Assembly: GCA_945878405.1 (NCBI GenBank)
Contig: CAMCTJ010000007.1
Location: forward strand, 1-64,000
Length of the DNA: 64,000 nucleotides
Origin: Bdellovibrio sp. ZAP7
GTDB lineage: Bacteria > Bdellovibrionota > FAC87 > UBA2466
Direction of reading: 5' to 3'
Each line of letters opens with the position of its first letter. Position 1 is the first letter of the stretch. Positions 39,065 to 48,194 of the stretch are shown here, in pieces. A program made the translations under genes and the position numbers. The notes below the pieces were generated by a model. It saw only the letters and a program-made list of their open reading frames with translations. It made no database searches and was not told where the DNA came from.

Positions 39065-39838
39065 ATGGAACAACAGCGTAAAGAATTTTGGGTCGGCACA
39101 CTCGTTCTTTTTTCTATTGGATTGCTTGTCTTTTTTGCTTGGCTCTTAGGTTTAGTTCAACCTTTGGGCAAGCAACTTCATTTATCGGTCTTCTATCAAT
39201 TCGCTGGGGGCGTTGAGGTCGGAGCTCCTGTACGAGTGAGCGGGGTAAAAGTTGGAAAAGTTGAAAAGATAGAATTTTTAGCGACTCCCGCTTCGGATCT
39301 TTTGGCCGGAACATCAGTTAAGGTTCGCGTTGGCGTAGACCCCGAAGTGAAAAAACTCGTTCGGCAAAATTCAAAATTTTATATCAACATTGCGGGAATT
39401 ATCGGTGAACGCTATTTGGAAATCACACCTGGCAGTGAGGATAGTCCCATTTTAGAAGATGGCGCAGAGGTGAGGGGGATGGACCCCCCTCGAGTAGACC
39501 AGCTTTTATCGCAAGGCTATGGAGTTTTTGGACGAGTTCAAGAGTTTCTGGAACGAAATGAAAATACAATGCAGGACCTTCTTACAAGTGTCCATTCGCT
39601 GATGACCGATACCAATGTCATTTTAAAGAAATTAGATAAGAAAAAAGTTAGTCAACTCATTGAAAATCTGAATACCGTGAGTGCCAATTTCGCTGTCTTA
39701 TCTCAACAATTGAGAAGTCCAAAAAGTTCAAAGTTCATTGATCAGTTGGCCGACTTGGTTGATCGCGCTCATGAAATAGATAAGCCCGCTCTCCAAAAGT
39801 TTCTCCAAGAAGAGGGCGTCAGGGCACGAATTTTCTAG
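39065..39838 (+). CDS. MCE-domain (MlaD-like) periplasmic lipid-transfer subunit
   Basis: A 257-residue protein with an N-terminal membrane anchor (about 9-31, WVGTLVLFSIGLLVFFAWLL) and one MCE domain (about 38-150: VEVGAPVRVSGVKVGKVEKI, GIIGERYLEITPG). A helical, coiled-coil-prone tail (about 160-257) follows, longer than in E. coli MlaD. MCE proteins form hexameric rings that carry lipids. It is the only MCE gene near the transporter, so it presumably works with both permeases. Confidence 0.92.
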   Translation: MEQQRKEFWVGTLVLFSIGLLVFFAWLLGLVQPLGKQLHLSVFYQFAGGVEVGAPVRVSGVKVGKVEKIEFLATPASDLLAGTSVKVRVGVDPEVKKLVRQNSKFYINIAGIIGERYLEITPGSEDSPILEDGAEVRGMDPPRVDQLLSQGYGVFGRVQEFLERNENTMQDLLTSVHSLMTDTNVILKKLDKKKVSQLIENLNTVSANFAVLSQQLRSPKSSKFIDQLADLVDRAHEIDKPALQKFLQEEGVRARIF

Positions 39839-39862
39839 TTCCAAAGAACCGGAGATATTCCT

Positions 39863-40375
39863 ATGAGAATGTTAGTTTTGTTTTTTCTGCTGGTGGCTAG
39901 TGTGTGCCAGGCAGGCTTTCTGGATGACTTTAAAAATGAGCGCCGTTTTGGTGCGGGCGTAGGAGTAGGGGGGCCGTTAAGTGCCTTGGGGTTAGAGATT
40001 GAATTCAATATCAAACCAGAAATCTCCATTGCGGGTGGCTTGGGAACCGGGGGGGATTACTCTAGCTTAGCGGTTAAGGGAAAATACTTTCTTTTGGGCG
40101 ATCAGGTCAGTCCTTACTTTCTTTTTGGTCTATCTAGGTGGTGGAGCCAAGGGAGCACTCAAAGAGACATAGGACCAGCAGTTTTGAAAAATATTTTCTT
40201 AGAGGGAGCTGATCCCAGAAATGGATTTAGTATTTGGACGATGTATCCTGGGGTAGGAGTTCAATTTATTCACGATTCAGGATTTTCTGTTTATTTAGAG
40301 GCTCACTATCTCTTTAAAATTCCAAACTTTGCAAATGGCACCTATGCGGGGATGGGAGTTTCCTGGTTCTTTTAG
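39863..40375 (+). CDS. small outer-membrane beta-barrel-like protein
   Basis: A 170-residue exported protein: signal peptide about 1-18 (ending CQA), then alternating amphipathic strands (FGAGVGVGGPLSALGLEIEF, YFLFGLSRWW, GVGVQFIHDSGFSVYLEAHY) and a C-terminal phenylalanine (GVSWFF), the usual signal for barrel insertion by BAM. It lies 24 bases after the MlaD-like gene and may be an outer-membrane partner of the transporter. No family recognised. Confidence 0.65.
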   Translation: MRMLVLFFLLVASVCQAGFLDDFKNERRFGAGVGVGGPLSALGLEIEFNIKPEISIAGGLGTGGDYSSLAVKGKYFLLGDQVSPYFLFGLSRWWSQGSTQRDIGPAVLKNIFLEGADPRNGFSIWTMYPGVGVQFIHDSGFSVYLEAHYLFKIPNFANGTYAGMGVSWFF

Positions 40376-40381
40376 TCGATT

Positions 40382-42331
40382 ATGAGACCAGTTCTTTCAC
40401 ATTTTAAAACCAGTACGAGAAGCCTAAAGACTCAACTGGCTTTTTATTTCGTTCCAGCCGCTCTGCTTCCGATTGTAGGATTGAGTTATTACGCCACCCA
40501 CGTATTTGAAAAAAGCAGCCAACAGGGACTCTTTCGGCAAGCCACTTCCGAAAGCACCTTGATCATTAGCGAAGTCAGCTCCCTTGAAAAAACACTATCC
40601 AGTCAATTGAAAAAAATTTCGGGGCAACCCAGCCTCATTCGAGGGCTTGTTAAAAAAGACTTCAGAAACCTTACCGATACACTGAACGGATTTAGAAATC
40701 TGGGACGGTTAAGAATCTACGACCCAGAGGGAGATTTTATCGCAGAGGGTTCAGGAGAAAAAGCCAATCGCCCAAGGATTCATTATATCCCCCGAGAGAG
40801 TCTCAAAAAGATTAAAACCCAAGGCTTCATTGTAGAGCGATACTTCAGTGAGGATGGATCAGGTCTCTTAATTCTAGGGCGAGCGCTTCTCCAGGACGAA
40901 AATAAACTTTATGGAATTTTGGAGCAGGAATATCTTTTTGGTGCTGCCCAACTTGCAGAAATTAGAAACAAACGGCATGTGGAGGCATTACTCATTAAAC
41001 GAGACTTTAGTGTGGCTGCCTCCAGTATGGCAATTGGCAGAACCGAGCTCAACGGCTTGTCCAAGGCCCTGATTGCGTCGCCTGCGGTCGGCGGTCAAAG
41101 TTTCTATCCGATTTGGCTCGGCGAAACACGGTATGCCTCTTATCTTTATGACCTTCCCGATATTTCGGGCAAAAAGCAGGACTGGGCTTACCTGGCGATG
41201 CTTTTACCATTGAGCGCAAGTGATGAGGCCACTCGTCAGTTACGTTGGAATATCATTTACATAACCGCTTTTCTTGTTTTGGGCTTTGGGTATTTAGTTG
41301 TGGTTTTTTCAAACCGTGTTGTTAAGCCAATTGAAATTCTTGTGACGGCAATGAAGCGAGTGAAAACGGGAAATATGGAGGAGATCCCAGCAAGTGATTC
41401 CAGCTATGAGATTGATTACCTTATTAGTGCATTTAATGACATGATACGCAATGTGAGTGTTACTCGAAGGGCACTAGAATCAAAATTAGAAGAGCTCAGA
41501 AAAGCAAATACTGAAATTAGAAACACGCAGACCACCCTCGTTCAATCGGCGAAGATGATTTCGTTGGGACAAATCGTGGCAGGAGTGGCACACGAGTTGA
41601 ATAATCCAGTTGCTTTCATCTACAGCAATATGCACCATCTTTCGACTTACATCGAGAAAGTAAAGCGAATCATTACTGAGTACCGAGGAGTGAGAGATGG
41701 ACTCTCTCAAGGGGAAAAAGAGAGGATTGAAGCCCTGGAAAAAGAGCTGGATATTGACTTCATCCTAACGGATATGAGTGAACTCACTAACAGTTGTTTA
41801 GACGGTGCTAATCGCACGAAGGACATCGTGACGGGGCTCAGGACTTTTTCGAGAATGGATGAGTCGGTTTTTAAGTACACCGATTTACATGAGGGTATTA
41901 AAAGTACCGTTCGACTCTTGAACACAGAATTTAAAAACCGTATTATTGTTCACCAAGAATTTGGCGAAATACCAGAAGTTGAATGTTCACCCACACAAAT
42001 AAACCAAGTATTTATGAACCTTCTGGCTAACGCGGCCCAAGCCATTGTTGGTAGGGGCAACATATGGATCAGAACTCGGGTGGTACGTGATTCGGTTGAG
42101 GTTCAAATTGAAGACTCTGGTGCAGGAATGAGTTCAGAGACCGTTAGTCAAATATTTGATCCGTTCTTCACTACAAAAAAGGTGGGTGAGGGTACTGGAT
42201 TAGGGTTGTCGATAGCTTATGGGTTAATACAAAAACACAATGGAAAAATTGATGTTAAAAGTCAGTTAGGAAAGGGAACCGTTTTCACGGTTGTGATTCC
42301 TATAAGTCAAAGATTGAATAAAGTAAGTTAG
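40382..42331 (+). CDS. membrane sensor histidine kinase
   Basis: A 649-residue kinase. Two membrane helices (about 16-37 and about 295-317) flank a large periplasmic sensor domain (about 38-294). HAMP (about 318-370) and a coiled coil lead to the H-box VAGVAHELNNP with phosphoacceptor His404. The ATPase domain has the N-box NQVFMNLLANAAQ, G1 EDSGAGMS, F-box FDPFFTTK and G2 GTGLGLS. No response regulator is adjacent. It starts 6 bases after the barrel-like gene and ends 8 bases before the MetE-like gene, so it may sense something connected with either. Confidence 0.93.
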   Translation: MRPVLSHFKTSTRSLKTQLAFYFVPAALLPIVGLSYYATHVFEKSSQQGLFRQATSESTLIISEVSSLEKTLSSQLKKISGQPSLIRGLVKKDFRNLTDTLNGFRNLGRLRIYDPEGDFIAEGSGEKANRPRIHYIPRESLKKIKTQGFIVERYFSEDGSGLLILGRALLQDENKLYGILEQEYLFGAAQLAEIRNKRHVEALLIKRDFSVAASSMAIGRTELNGLSKALIASPAVGGQSFYPIWLGETRYASYLYDLPDISGKKQDWAYLAMLLPLSASDEATRQLRWNIIYITAFLVLGFGYLVVVFSNRVVKPIEILVTAMKRVKTGNMEEIPASDSSYEIDYLISAFNDMIRNVSVTRRALESKLEELRKANTEIRNTQTTLVQSAKMISLGQIVAGVAHELNNPVAFIYSNMHHLSTYIEKVKRIITEYRGVRDGLSQGEKERIEALEKELDIDFILTDMSELTNSCLDGANRTKDIVTGLRTFSRMDESVFKYTDLHEGIKSTVRLLNTEFKNRIIVHQEFGEIPEVECSPTQINQVFMNLLANAAQAIVGRGNIWIRTRVVRDSVEVQIEDSGAGMSSETVSQIFDPFFTTKKVGEGTGLGLSIAYGLIQKHNGKIDVKSQLGKGTVFTVVIPISQRLNKVS

Positions 42332-42339
42332 AGAGAACG

Positions 42340-44529
42340 ATGAAGATTTGGAATATTGGATATCCAAGAGTGAGTCAGGAAAATGAGTGGTTTCCTGCTG
42401 TACGTGCGTATGAGCTTGGGAACTGTTCCGAAGAATCTCTGCTTGAAATCGGCAAAAAGATTCTGAGTGAAAGATGGAAAACCCAACATGAGTTGGGCGT
42501 CGACAGTATCCCCCTTAATGATTTCAGTATTTGGGATCCCCTACTGGACACCGCCTGGCTCTTTAATCTATTACCCCAAGCCATGGGGGGCGGCGATCAA
42601 TGGATCCAATCCCAACTGAGCTTAATCCGCGGCAGCGCGGAACAAAACGTTCGGGTAATGAATCGCTTTAGCTGGTTTCGAACCCCCTATCAATCCTTTC
42701 AGCCCGAATGGGACGGAAAGATTTCCCTGCGTCTCAATCGCGAAAAAATCGATTGGGAAATCAAATGCCAAAAGGGCCTTCCTTATCAGTTTCATATTAC
42801 CTTGATCGGACCTTGGACTTTAGCGTATGTCACTAAAACTCAAGGGCGCACCAGAGCCGAGCTTCTCAAAGAACTAGCCCCTCTGTATTCGGAGCTTTTG
42901 AGAGACCTGAAGAAAAAAGGGTTTGAATGGGTTCAGTTGGAAGAACCTGCATTTTGTGTGGATCTCCAAAAAGATGAGGTGAAAAACATTTCCTCTGTCT
43001 ACGATGGGTTTAAAGGCCCGCTTCCGAAGATCTTGATCACCACCCATTATGAATCACCCGATCCTTGGTTGACGGAGTTTAGTCAGTTGCCAGTGCAAGG
43101 ATTTCATTATGACTTGGTCTCTGGACCTGCTGTCCTGAGTTGGATTAAGACCCGATCGTTCCCCAAGGATAAATTGTTAGGCTTGGGCCTTGTGAATGGT
43201 TTGAATGTGTGGGCTTCCTCTGTTGCAAGTTTGTATAAACAGATTGAGATCCTGAAGGGGTTTCATCCAGCTGCAAAGCTTCTTCTTTCGCCGAGCTGTT
43301 CTTTAGCTCATTTGCCTCTGACAAAAAATAATGAAACAGGCCTTAAAGCCAAGGTCGGTGTTTATGATAATCTTAGCTTTGCAAATGAAAGAATAGAAGA
43401 ATTGGCATTGCTCAAACAAATGCTATTAGGAAATGTTAGTCTCTCAGATGTTGAGAAAGCAGAGGCGGCAAGGCGTGAGAAGTTAATCCCTCTCCAGAAA
43501 AAGGTTGATTCAGTTCGTAATCAGATTAACCGCCTTGATTTAACCTTTAGAAAAAGAGGGGCTTCTTTTGCCAAGCGCAGTAAAACGCAGGCTAAACGAC
43601 TGGGGCTTCCCCGGTTGCCCATGACTGTCTGCCAGGACCTCTCAGCCGGTTGTTGTTTGGTAAGAGATTCGGGAAATGATGTAGTACTCACCGATTCACT
43701 GAATTACGAGCAACGGCTAACCGAATATACAAAAAGATGGTCTGGGTTCATGTCGACAGAAGGGGGATGGGTTCAGATAAGTGGCAGTTCTTGTGTGAGA
43801 CCCCCCATTATTGTTTCGGATATTGAATGGAAAGATCACAGCAAGGAAGAACGGAGTAAAACGATGTGGACGCCAGGGGCTCCACTCGTTAAAGCTGTCG
43901 CTCTAGGACCCGTGTCGATTATTAACTTGTCTTTTATACGGTCGGATATTCCAAGAGAACAAGTGGTTCTTCAAGCCGCTATTGCCGTTAGGAGTGAGGT
44001 TAAGGCCCTTGAGACTAGGGGAGCTCCCATTATCCAGATAGATGAACCGGGATTGACGGAGAGTGTCCCTTTAAAGAAGCAGAAAATATCTGTTTTCTTA
44101 AAGCACCAGATGGACAACCTAAAAGTGGCGACGTGCGGGGTGAAAGATGAGACCAGTCTCCATTTGAATTTGGACAATGCGGAACTTCCCGTTCTGGTCG
44201 ATACTTTACCAAAAAGTGATGTGGATGTGCTCTATTTTAGTACGAGTTCGGGCTCTCAACTCAATGAAAAGCTTCTCTTGCTAAAAGGAATCAGCTTTGA
44301 GTGTGGCTTTGGTCCTGGAATTATTGGACAAAGAGATGAAAGCATTCCGGCAGATAGGGAAATTGAAATCAATATTCGAAAATGTTTTGAAGTGATTCCT
44401 CCCGACAAATTATGGATATGTGCCGATGTGCCGATACGTGTAGTGTCCGAGGAGTATGCACGGACTTTAATGCAAAAGATTGTTTTGGCTACCCTTCGAA
44501 TTCGTCGTCTTCTGGCGGGAAACGCTTAA
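42340..44529 (+). CDS. MetE homologue lacking zinc and homocysteine-site residues
   Basis: A 729-residue, uninterrupted two-barrel protein aligning end to end with cobalamin-independent methionine synthase (E. coli MetE 753). Recognisable stretches: GYPRVSQENEW at the start, LIGPWTLAYVTKTQG, GFEWVQLEEPAF, PVQGFHYDLV, LLSPSCSLAHLP, GGWVQISGSSCVRPPI and APIIQIDEPGLTE. The four zinc ligands of MetE (His641, Cys643, Glu665, Cys726) align with Asn610, Asp612, Ser634 and Val697 here. The IGSFPQT segment and about 25 residues around it are deleted. It should not make methionine; a binding or regulatory role is inferred. An AGAGAACG site precedes the ATG. Confidence 0.85.
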   Translation: MKIWNIGYPRVSQENEWFPAVRAYELGNCSEESLLEIGKKILSERWKTQHELGVDSIPLNDFSIWDPLLDTAWLFNLLPQAMGGGDQWIQSQLSLIRGSAEQNVRVMNRFSWFRTPYQSFQPEWDGKISLRLNREKIDWEIKCQKGLPYQFHITLIGPWTLAYVTKTQGRTRAELLKELAPLYSELLRDLKKKGFEWVQLEEPAFCVDLQKDEVKNISSVYDGFKGPLPKILITTHYESPDPWLTEFSQLPVQGFHYDLVSGPAVLSWIKTRSFPKDKLLGLGLVNGLNVWASSVASLYKQIEILKGFHPAAKLLLSPSCSLAHLPLTKNNETGLKAKVGVYDNLSFANERIEELALLKQMLLGNVSLSDVEKAEAARREKLIPLQKKVDSVRNQINRLDLTFRKRGASFAKRSKTQAKRLGLPRLPMTVCQDLSAGCCLVRDSGNDVVLTDSLNYEQRLTEYTKRWSGFMSTEGGWVQISGSSCVRPPIIVSDIEWKDHSKEERSKTMWTPGAPLVKAVALGPVSIINLSFIRSDIPREQVVLQAAIAVRSEVKALETRGAPIIQIDEPGLTESVPLKKQKISVFLKHQMDNLKVATCGVKDETSLHLNLDNAELPVLVDTLPKSDVDVLYFSTSSGSQLNEKLLLLKGISFECGFGPGIIGQRDESIPADREIEINIRKCFEVIPPDKLWICADVPIRVVSEEYARTLMQKIVLATLRIRRLLAGNA

Positions 44530-45869
44530 AAATAAGAGTCCTCCACTAAAGAACCCCCCAGCGCAGTTTCTTCGAGATATTGAAGCCGTTCTAGAGTTTT
44601 TATCGGTTCGTGAATCATTTCATCTAATCCAAAAAACGGTGCTTTCTGCAGCGCCTCTTTCCATACCAGTCTAGGAAAACATCTTTCCTCAATTAAGTGA
44701 ACCAGACGGAGCGTCTTTAGTGCGTCAAAAGAAGTGTGAAAATGTCTTAAACGCTGGGCCGGTTTCGTTCTTGTTAAAAAAGCTGCATCGATAATTTCAG
44801 GAACCTGCAAATCCTTAAGACAGCTAAATAGATTCGGCTGGGAAGCAGCCAGATCATTCCAGTAATCCTTAAATTGCTTTCGACCTAAATCTGTATCCTG
44901 CAAAAGCGAATCTGTTATTTGTGAGAGAAGGCTCTTTAAAAAAGAAAAAGAAGCGGGTGAATAGAGGGTGTAGGGTATTTGGTGAAGCAATTGGTTGTGG
45001 ATTTCAATGGTGGACTGGCCCGTGCCGAAGGGAACTCTCTGTGAGAAACGACCTCTTAAAGTTATTGGCAGAGATTTTCGGTATCCAATGGGGCCCAGTT
45101 TCCGGAGTTTATTAAGCAGATGAAAATCTTCACCCGCCTGTCTGTCTTGGAAACCACGCACTTTTTCGTAAGATTCAACTCTTATTGCTAAGCAGCTTCC
45201 GATGGTGGGATAGGCATATGGCGAACGGGCCCAAAGAAGTCCCAAAAAATAATAACGAAGATGGATTTCGTAAAGAATGAGCGCTTCGCTCCCCTCGAAC
45301 CCAGAGTGGTCGTGACGGTACGAAAAGTGAAAAGCAGTTGCCAGCGCCTCGGGCATTTCAAAATAGTCTGGGGGGAGGGTTGCATCCGCATCAGTAGTAA
45401 AGAGCCAGGGACTGAGGAGTTTATTTTCTGAGTGGAAGCGACAAAGTAGGTCACAACCAATTTTTCTTGCGAGCCCGACTCCTTGTTTTGATTGAAAAGG
45501 CTGATGGATTGCACGATCGACCCAAAGGACTGTCATATGAGGCGAACGGTGCTGGACTAAGAAAGAGTCCTTCCAGCTCGGTGATTGAGCCCTCAAAAAA
45601 GAAACGAGATCCTGATTGGCCTGGTGGTAGTCTGGTTGGGAATCTCTGGCGCCGTTAATAACCGCCACCAGAAGGAGACGTTTGTTTTGTTGAGTAACCA
45701 ACTCCTGAAGTGAACTGAGTCTTTGAGTAATTTCAGTGGGAGATTCACCTCTCAAGGGAAGAGAAACTCCATAATCAAACGAATGGTCCAAACCCAAATC
45801 TGAAGGTAAGTTCCGTGTTTCTGGTTCGGCATAAGTTCTGAGGTATTTAGAAGACTGAGAAGTTGCCAT
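44526..45869 (-). CDS. family-2-like glycosyltransferase
   Basis: A 447-residue protein with a GT2-like core (about 60-280). LLLVAVINGARDSQPDYHQAN, then the donor/metal segment FTTDADATLPPDYF, and an acceptor-side GEDFHLLNKLRKLG (an ED motif like the catalytic base of GT2 enzymes) are visible. The C-terminal 150 residues are helical with no recognised domain. The ATG at 45869 overlaps the miaE stop (TGATG). Its 3' end overlaps the MetE-like gene by four bases on the other strand. The sugar and target are unknown. Confidence 0.7.
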   Translation of the reverse strand: MATSQSSKYLRTYAEPETRNLPSDLGLDHSFDYGVSLPLRGESPTEITQRLSSLQELVTQQNKRLLLVAVINGARDSQPDYHQANQDLVSFLRAQSPSWKDSFLVQHRSPHMTVLWVDRAIHQPFQSKQGVGLARKIGCDLLCRFHSENKLLSPWLFTTDADATLPPDYFEMPEALATAFHFSYRHDHSGFEGSEALILYEIHLRYYFLGLLWARSPYAYPTIGSCLAIRVESYEKVRGFQDRQAGEDFHLLNKLRKLGPIGYRKSLPITLRGRFSQRVPFGTGQSTIEIHNQLLHQIPYTLYSPASFSFLKSLLSQITDSLLQDTDLGRKQFKDYWNDLAASQPNLFSCLKDLQVPEIIDAAFLTRTKPAQRLRHFHTSFDALKTLRLVHLIEERCFPRLVWKEALQKAPFFGLDEMIHEPIKTLERLQYLEETALGGSLVEDSYF

Positions 45870-46438
45870 CAATGAACTGCGGGTCTAATCGGACAGTGTT
45901 TAAAAATTCTAGCTTCCAAATCAAGCCAAAAATCGAGTCTTTTTTCTACTGTGTCTTCTGGGAAAAACCGTTTTGCTAAATGGTAGAATAAGTGCAGATG
46001 ATGATACTCAGCTTTAGCAAGTTTCTGATAAAAGGCTCTTAAATCGGGATCAGTTAAATGTTCTGAAAGCAAAGAAAGTTTTTCTGTGCCCCGAGCCTCA
46101 ATAACGCCAGACACCAGTAGGCGATCCAAAAATCGTTCATCTCGACCGAACCGGACTTCCTTCATTAATGCATTAACGTAGGGATCCTGTTCATCGGGAG
46201 TGAGTGGAACCCCGCGCTTTACCATGATTCGGTACACTTGATGAAAATGGTCTAGTTCTTCTCGAGCAAACGAGATCATCGGCTCCAGCAGTCCCGGTCG
46301 ATCAGGGTACCTGACAACAAAGGACATCCCCACAGCGCTTGCTTTTCGTTCACAAGAGGCGTGATCCGCCAAAAACGGATTAAAATCTTTTAAAACGCAG
46401 TCAGCCCATTCAGGAGTGGTCTTAGCCCGAAGTTCCAT
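45869..46438 (-). CDS. miaE: tRNA 2-methylthio-N6-isopentenyladenosine hydroxylase
   Basis: A 189-residue MiaE, the O2-dependent di-iron enzyme that hydroxylates ms2i6A in tRNA. The ferritin-like iron ligands are in place: Glu30 (CERKA), Glu61 and His64 (EELDH), Glu114 (IEARG), Glu144 and His147 (EYHH). Length fits the family. Its stop is shared with the glycosyltransferase start. The miaA/miaB genes that make its substrate are not in the window. Confidence 0.9.
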   Translation of the reverse strand: MELRAKTTPEWADCVLKDFNPFLADHASCERKASAVGMSFVVRYPDRPGLLEPMISFAREELDHFHQVYRIMVKRGVPLTPDEQDPYVNALMKEVRFGRDERFLDRLLVSGVIEARGTEKLSLLSEHLTDPDLRAFYQKLAKAEYHHLHLFYHLAKRFFPEDTVEKRLDFWLDLEARIFKHCPIRPAVH

Positions 46439-46470
46439 GGTCGAATGGATAGCTGTTTGAGCGACTCAGG

Positions 46471-47283
46471 TCAATAAGCCTGTTGTTGAAGAGGAATCCA
46501 GGCTCTTTTTTTACTGGTTTGAAGATTCCAGAGCAGGCCCGTGGTAACAAAAAAGGGAAAGAGAAAAAGCCACCAACACTCGCTATTGTCTTGAAACTGT
46601 CGAAATAGTTCTGAGAGCGTGGGAGTGGGAATGGGAAATCCCAATCCAAAGTAGTCGAGTGTCGAAATGGTCAAAATGGTTGAAAAAAGAAGAAGGGGAA
46701 AAAATATAAAGCCCAGGGGAAGAAGAAGCGGCAAAAGATGCCTCCATAGGATTCGAATACGAGGGATGCCTTGTGATCTGGCTGCTTGAATAATGGGCCC
46801 CGCCAGTAATAGTTCACTTTCCATTCGAACGAGTTGTGCAAGGGGCCCCCAACTCAGGAGCGATTTTAGGAGTCCAAGAATAAGAAGGTTGCTTGGATAA
46901 AAAGTCAGACAAATGAGTGCTAGGGGAAGAAAAGGAAGGGAGGCGAGAGTATCTGTTCCGAGATTTAACCCTCTTTTGATCCGAGGAGGGGCGATACTCA
47001 GGAGGACTCCAAATATCATGCCCAGACAGCAGGTTACGGTTGCAACTAAAAAACTAAAAGCAAGGGAATAACCAGTGCCAAAAAGGAGGCGAAGTAAAAC
47101 ATCTCGTCCTAATTCATCCGTTCCCCATAAATGAAAAAGGGAAGGGGGTTGGAGAGGAGGGCGAGAACTGTCGATCCATTCGGGAATGAGACGGGGAAAA
47201 AAACGTTCCCATCTTTGTTTAAAAAGGACCAGTAAGAGACTGAGGCCCATCCAAGCAAATGAAAAGAGGCGAAACAATGTCAT
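46471..47283 (-). CDS. peptide ABC transporter permease (DppC/OppC type)
   Basis: About 270 residues, six hydrophobic segments, with the DppC-type HLWGTDELGRDVLLRLLFG opening and the ARSQGIPRIRILWRHLLP EAA-loop region. The longest frame starts at 47337, but the ATG at 47283 gives an ATGA overlap with the upstream permease stop and a proper first helix, so it is the better start. The EAA segment binds the ATPases, which are absent here. Confidence 0.85.
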   Translation of the reverse strand: MTLFRLFSFAWMGLSLLLVLFKQRWERFFPRLIPEWIDSSRPPLQPPSLFHLWGTDELGRDVLLRLLFGTGYSLAFSFLVATVTCCLGMIFGVLLSIAPPRIKRGLNLGTDTLASLPFLPLALICLTFYPSNLLILGLLKSLLSWGPLAQLVRMESELLLAGPIIQAARSQGIPRIRILWRHLLPLLLPLGFIFFPLLLFSTILTISTLDYFGLGFPIPTPTLSELFRQFQDNSECWWLFLFPFFVTTGLLWNLQTSKKRAWIPLQQQAY

Positions 47284-48194
47284 CGAGCGTCTCCCCAAAC
47301 CAGATCCCGAAGACACCCGAGAAGAACACGCCCACAACCCAGCAAAAGCGAGATAGCAAGAAGAACCGGAATGTCTTGATTTCTAAAAGCCTCAAAACTC
47401 AACATTCCAATCCCCGAGATTCTAAAAATAGGCTCAGCAATAATCGAAGTGCCTAACACTACAGACCACCACCACGGCACCACTGAAAGAAGGGAGGGAA
47501 TGCAAGACTTGAGAAGATGTCTCTGAAAAAGCTGTCGGCGACTCAATCCTTTGGCCCGCGCAGCCTGAGCATAAAGCTGCTTTTCTTCTTCGAGCAATCG
47601 ATCACAAACAAGCGATGCCAAAGTGGGTACTGTTGCACCTACATAAACCAAGAGTGCGAGAAATTCCGAACTCAAAGGCAAAGGAAGACGAGCCAATCCA
47701 GAGGCAAGAGAAAAAGCGGGAACACAAAACAAACTTGCATTCACGAAGCTAGCTATTTTTCCTGTTCTTGTTTTGATTTGAATGGCTTGGAAGGTACCCC
47801 AGACAATCCCCAGGGCTAAAAACAGAAAAAAAGCAGGAACAATTATCATGAAAGTTATGGGGATTCGCGGGCCAATCAATTGTCCAACGCTTTGGCCCGT
47901 CCAGAATGAAGTTCCCATTGAGCCCCTAAAAATAACAGTAAAAAAATGGCCTAAACGATTCGTCAGAGACCCATTTAAACCCAAGTGTTCTCTTAGCTGT
48001 GCTCTGTGTTCTTGACTTAACTGCGCTTGAGGAAAAGTTTGGTTTGATTTTGAAGCTAAAATCTCGATAGGGTTTGAAGAAAAAGACGAGTAAATAAAAA
48101 ACAAGAGCGTTGCAAGACAAAAAAGGGAAGTGAGAAGCTGGAAGAACCCCTCTATGAACTTACTGGCTTTTTTGTGCTGTCGATTGCCATTCAT
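47280..48194 (-). CDS. peptide ABC transporter permease (DppB/OppB type)
   Basis: About 304 residues with the usual N-terminal helix, a long periplasmic loop (HLGLNGSLTNRLGHFF), LFIYVGATVPTL-like helices and the ARAKGLSRRQLFQRHLLK loop. The reading frame extends back to 48311 inside the binding-protein gene, but the ATG at 48194 begins a typical N-terminus (NGNRQHKKASKFIEGFF); it still overlaps the binding-protein gene by 35 bases and has no clear ribosome site. Confidence 0.8.
   Translation of the reverse strand: MNGNRQHKKASKFIEGFFQLLTSLFCLATLLFFIYSSFSSNPIEILASKSNQTFPQAQLSQEHRAQLREHLGLNGSLTNRLGHFFTVIFRGSMGTSFWTGQSVGQLIGPRIPITFMIIVPAFFLFLALGIVWGTFQAIQIKTRTGKIASFVNASLFCVPAFSLASGLARLPLPLSSEFLALLVYVGATVPTLASLVCDRLLEEEKQLYAQAARAKGLSRRQLFQRHLLKSCIPSLLSVVPWWWSVVLGTSIIAEPIFRISGIGMLSFEAFRNQDIPVLLAISLLLGCGRVLLGCLRDLVWGDAR

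Noticed and set aside
47284-47337. Longer N-terminus for the DppC-type permease
   Set aside because: It reads as low-hydrophobicity Ser/Arg/Gly sequence, while the ATG at 47283 gives an ATGA overlap with the upstream stop.
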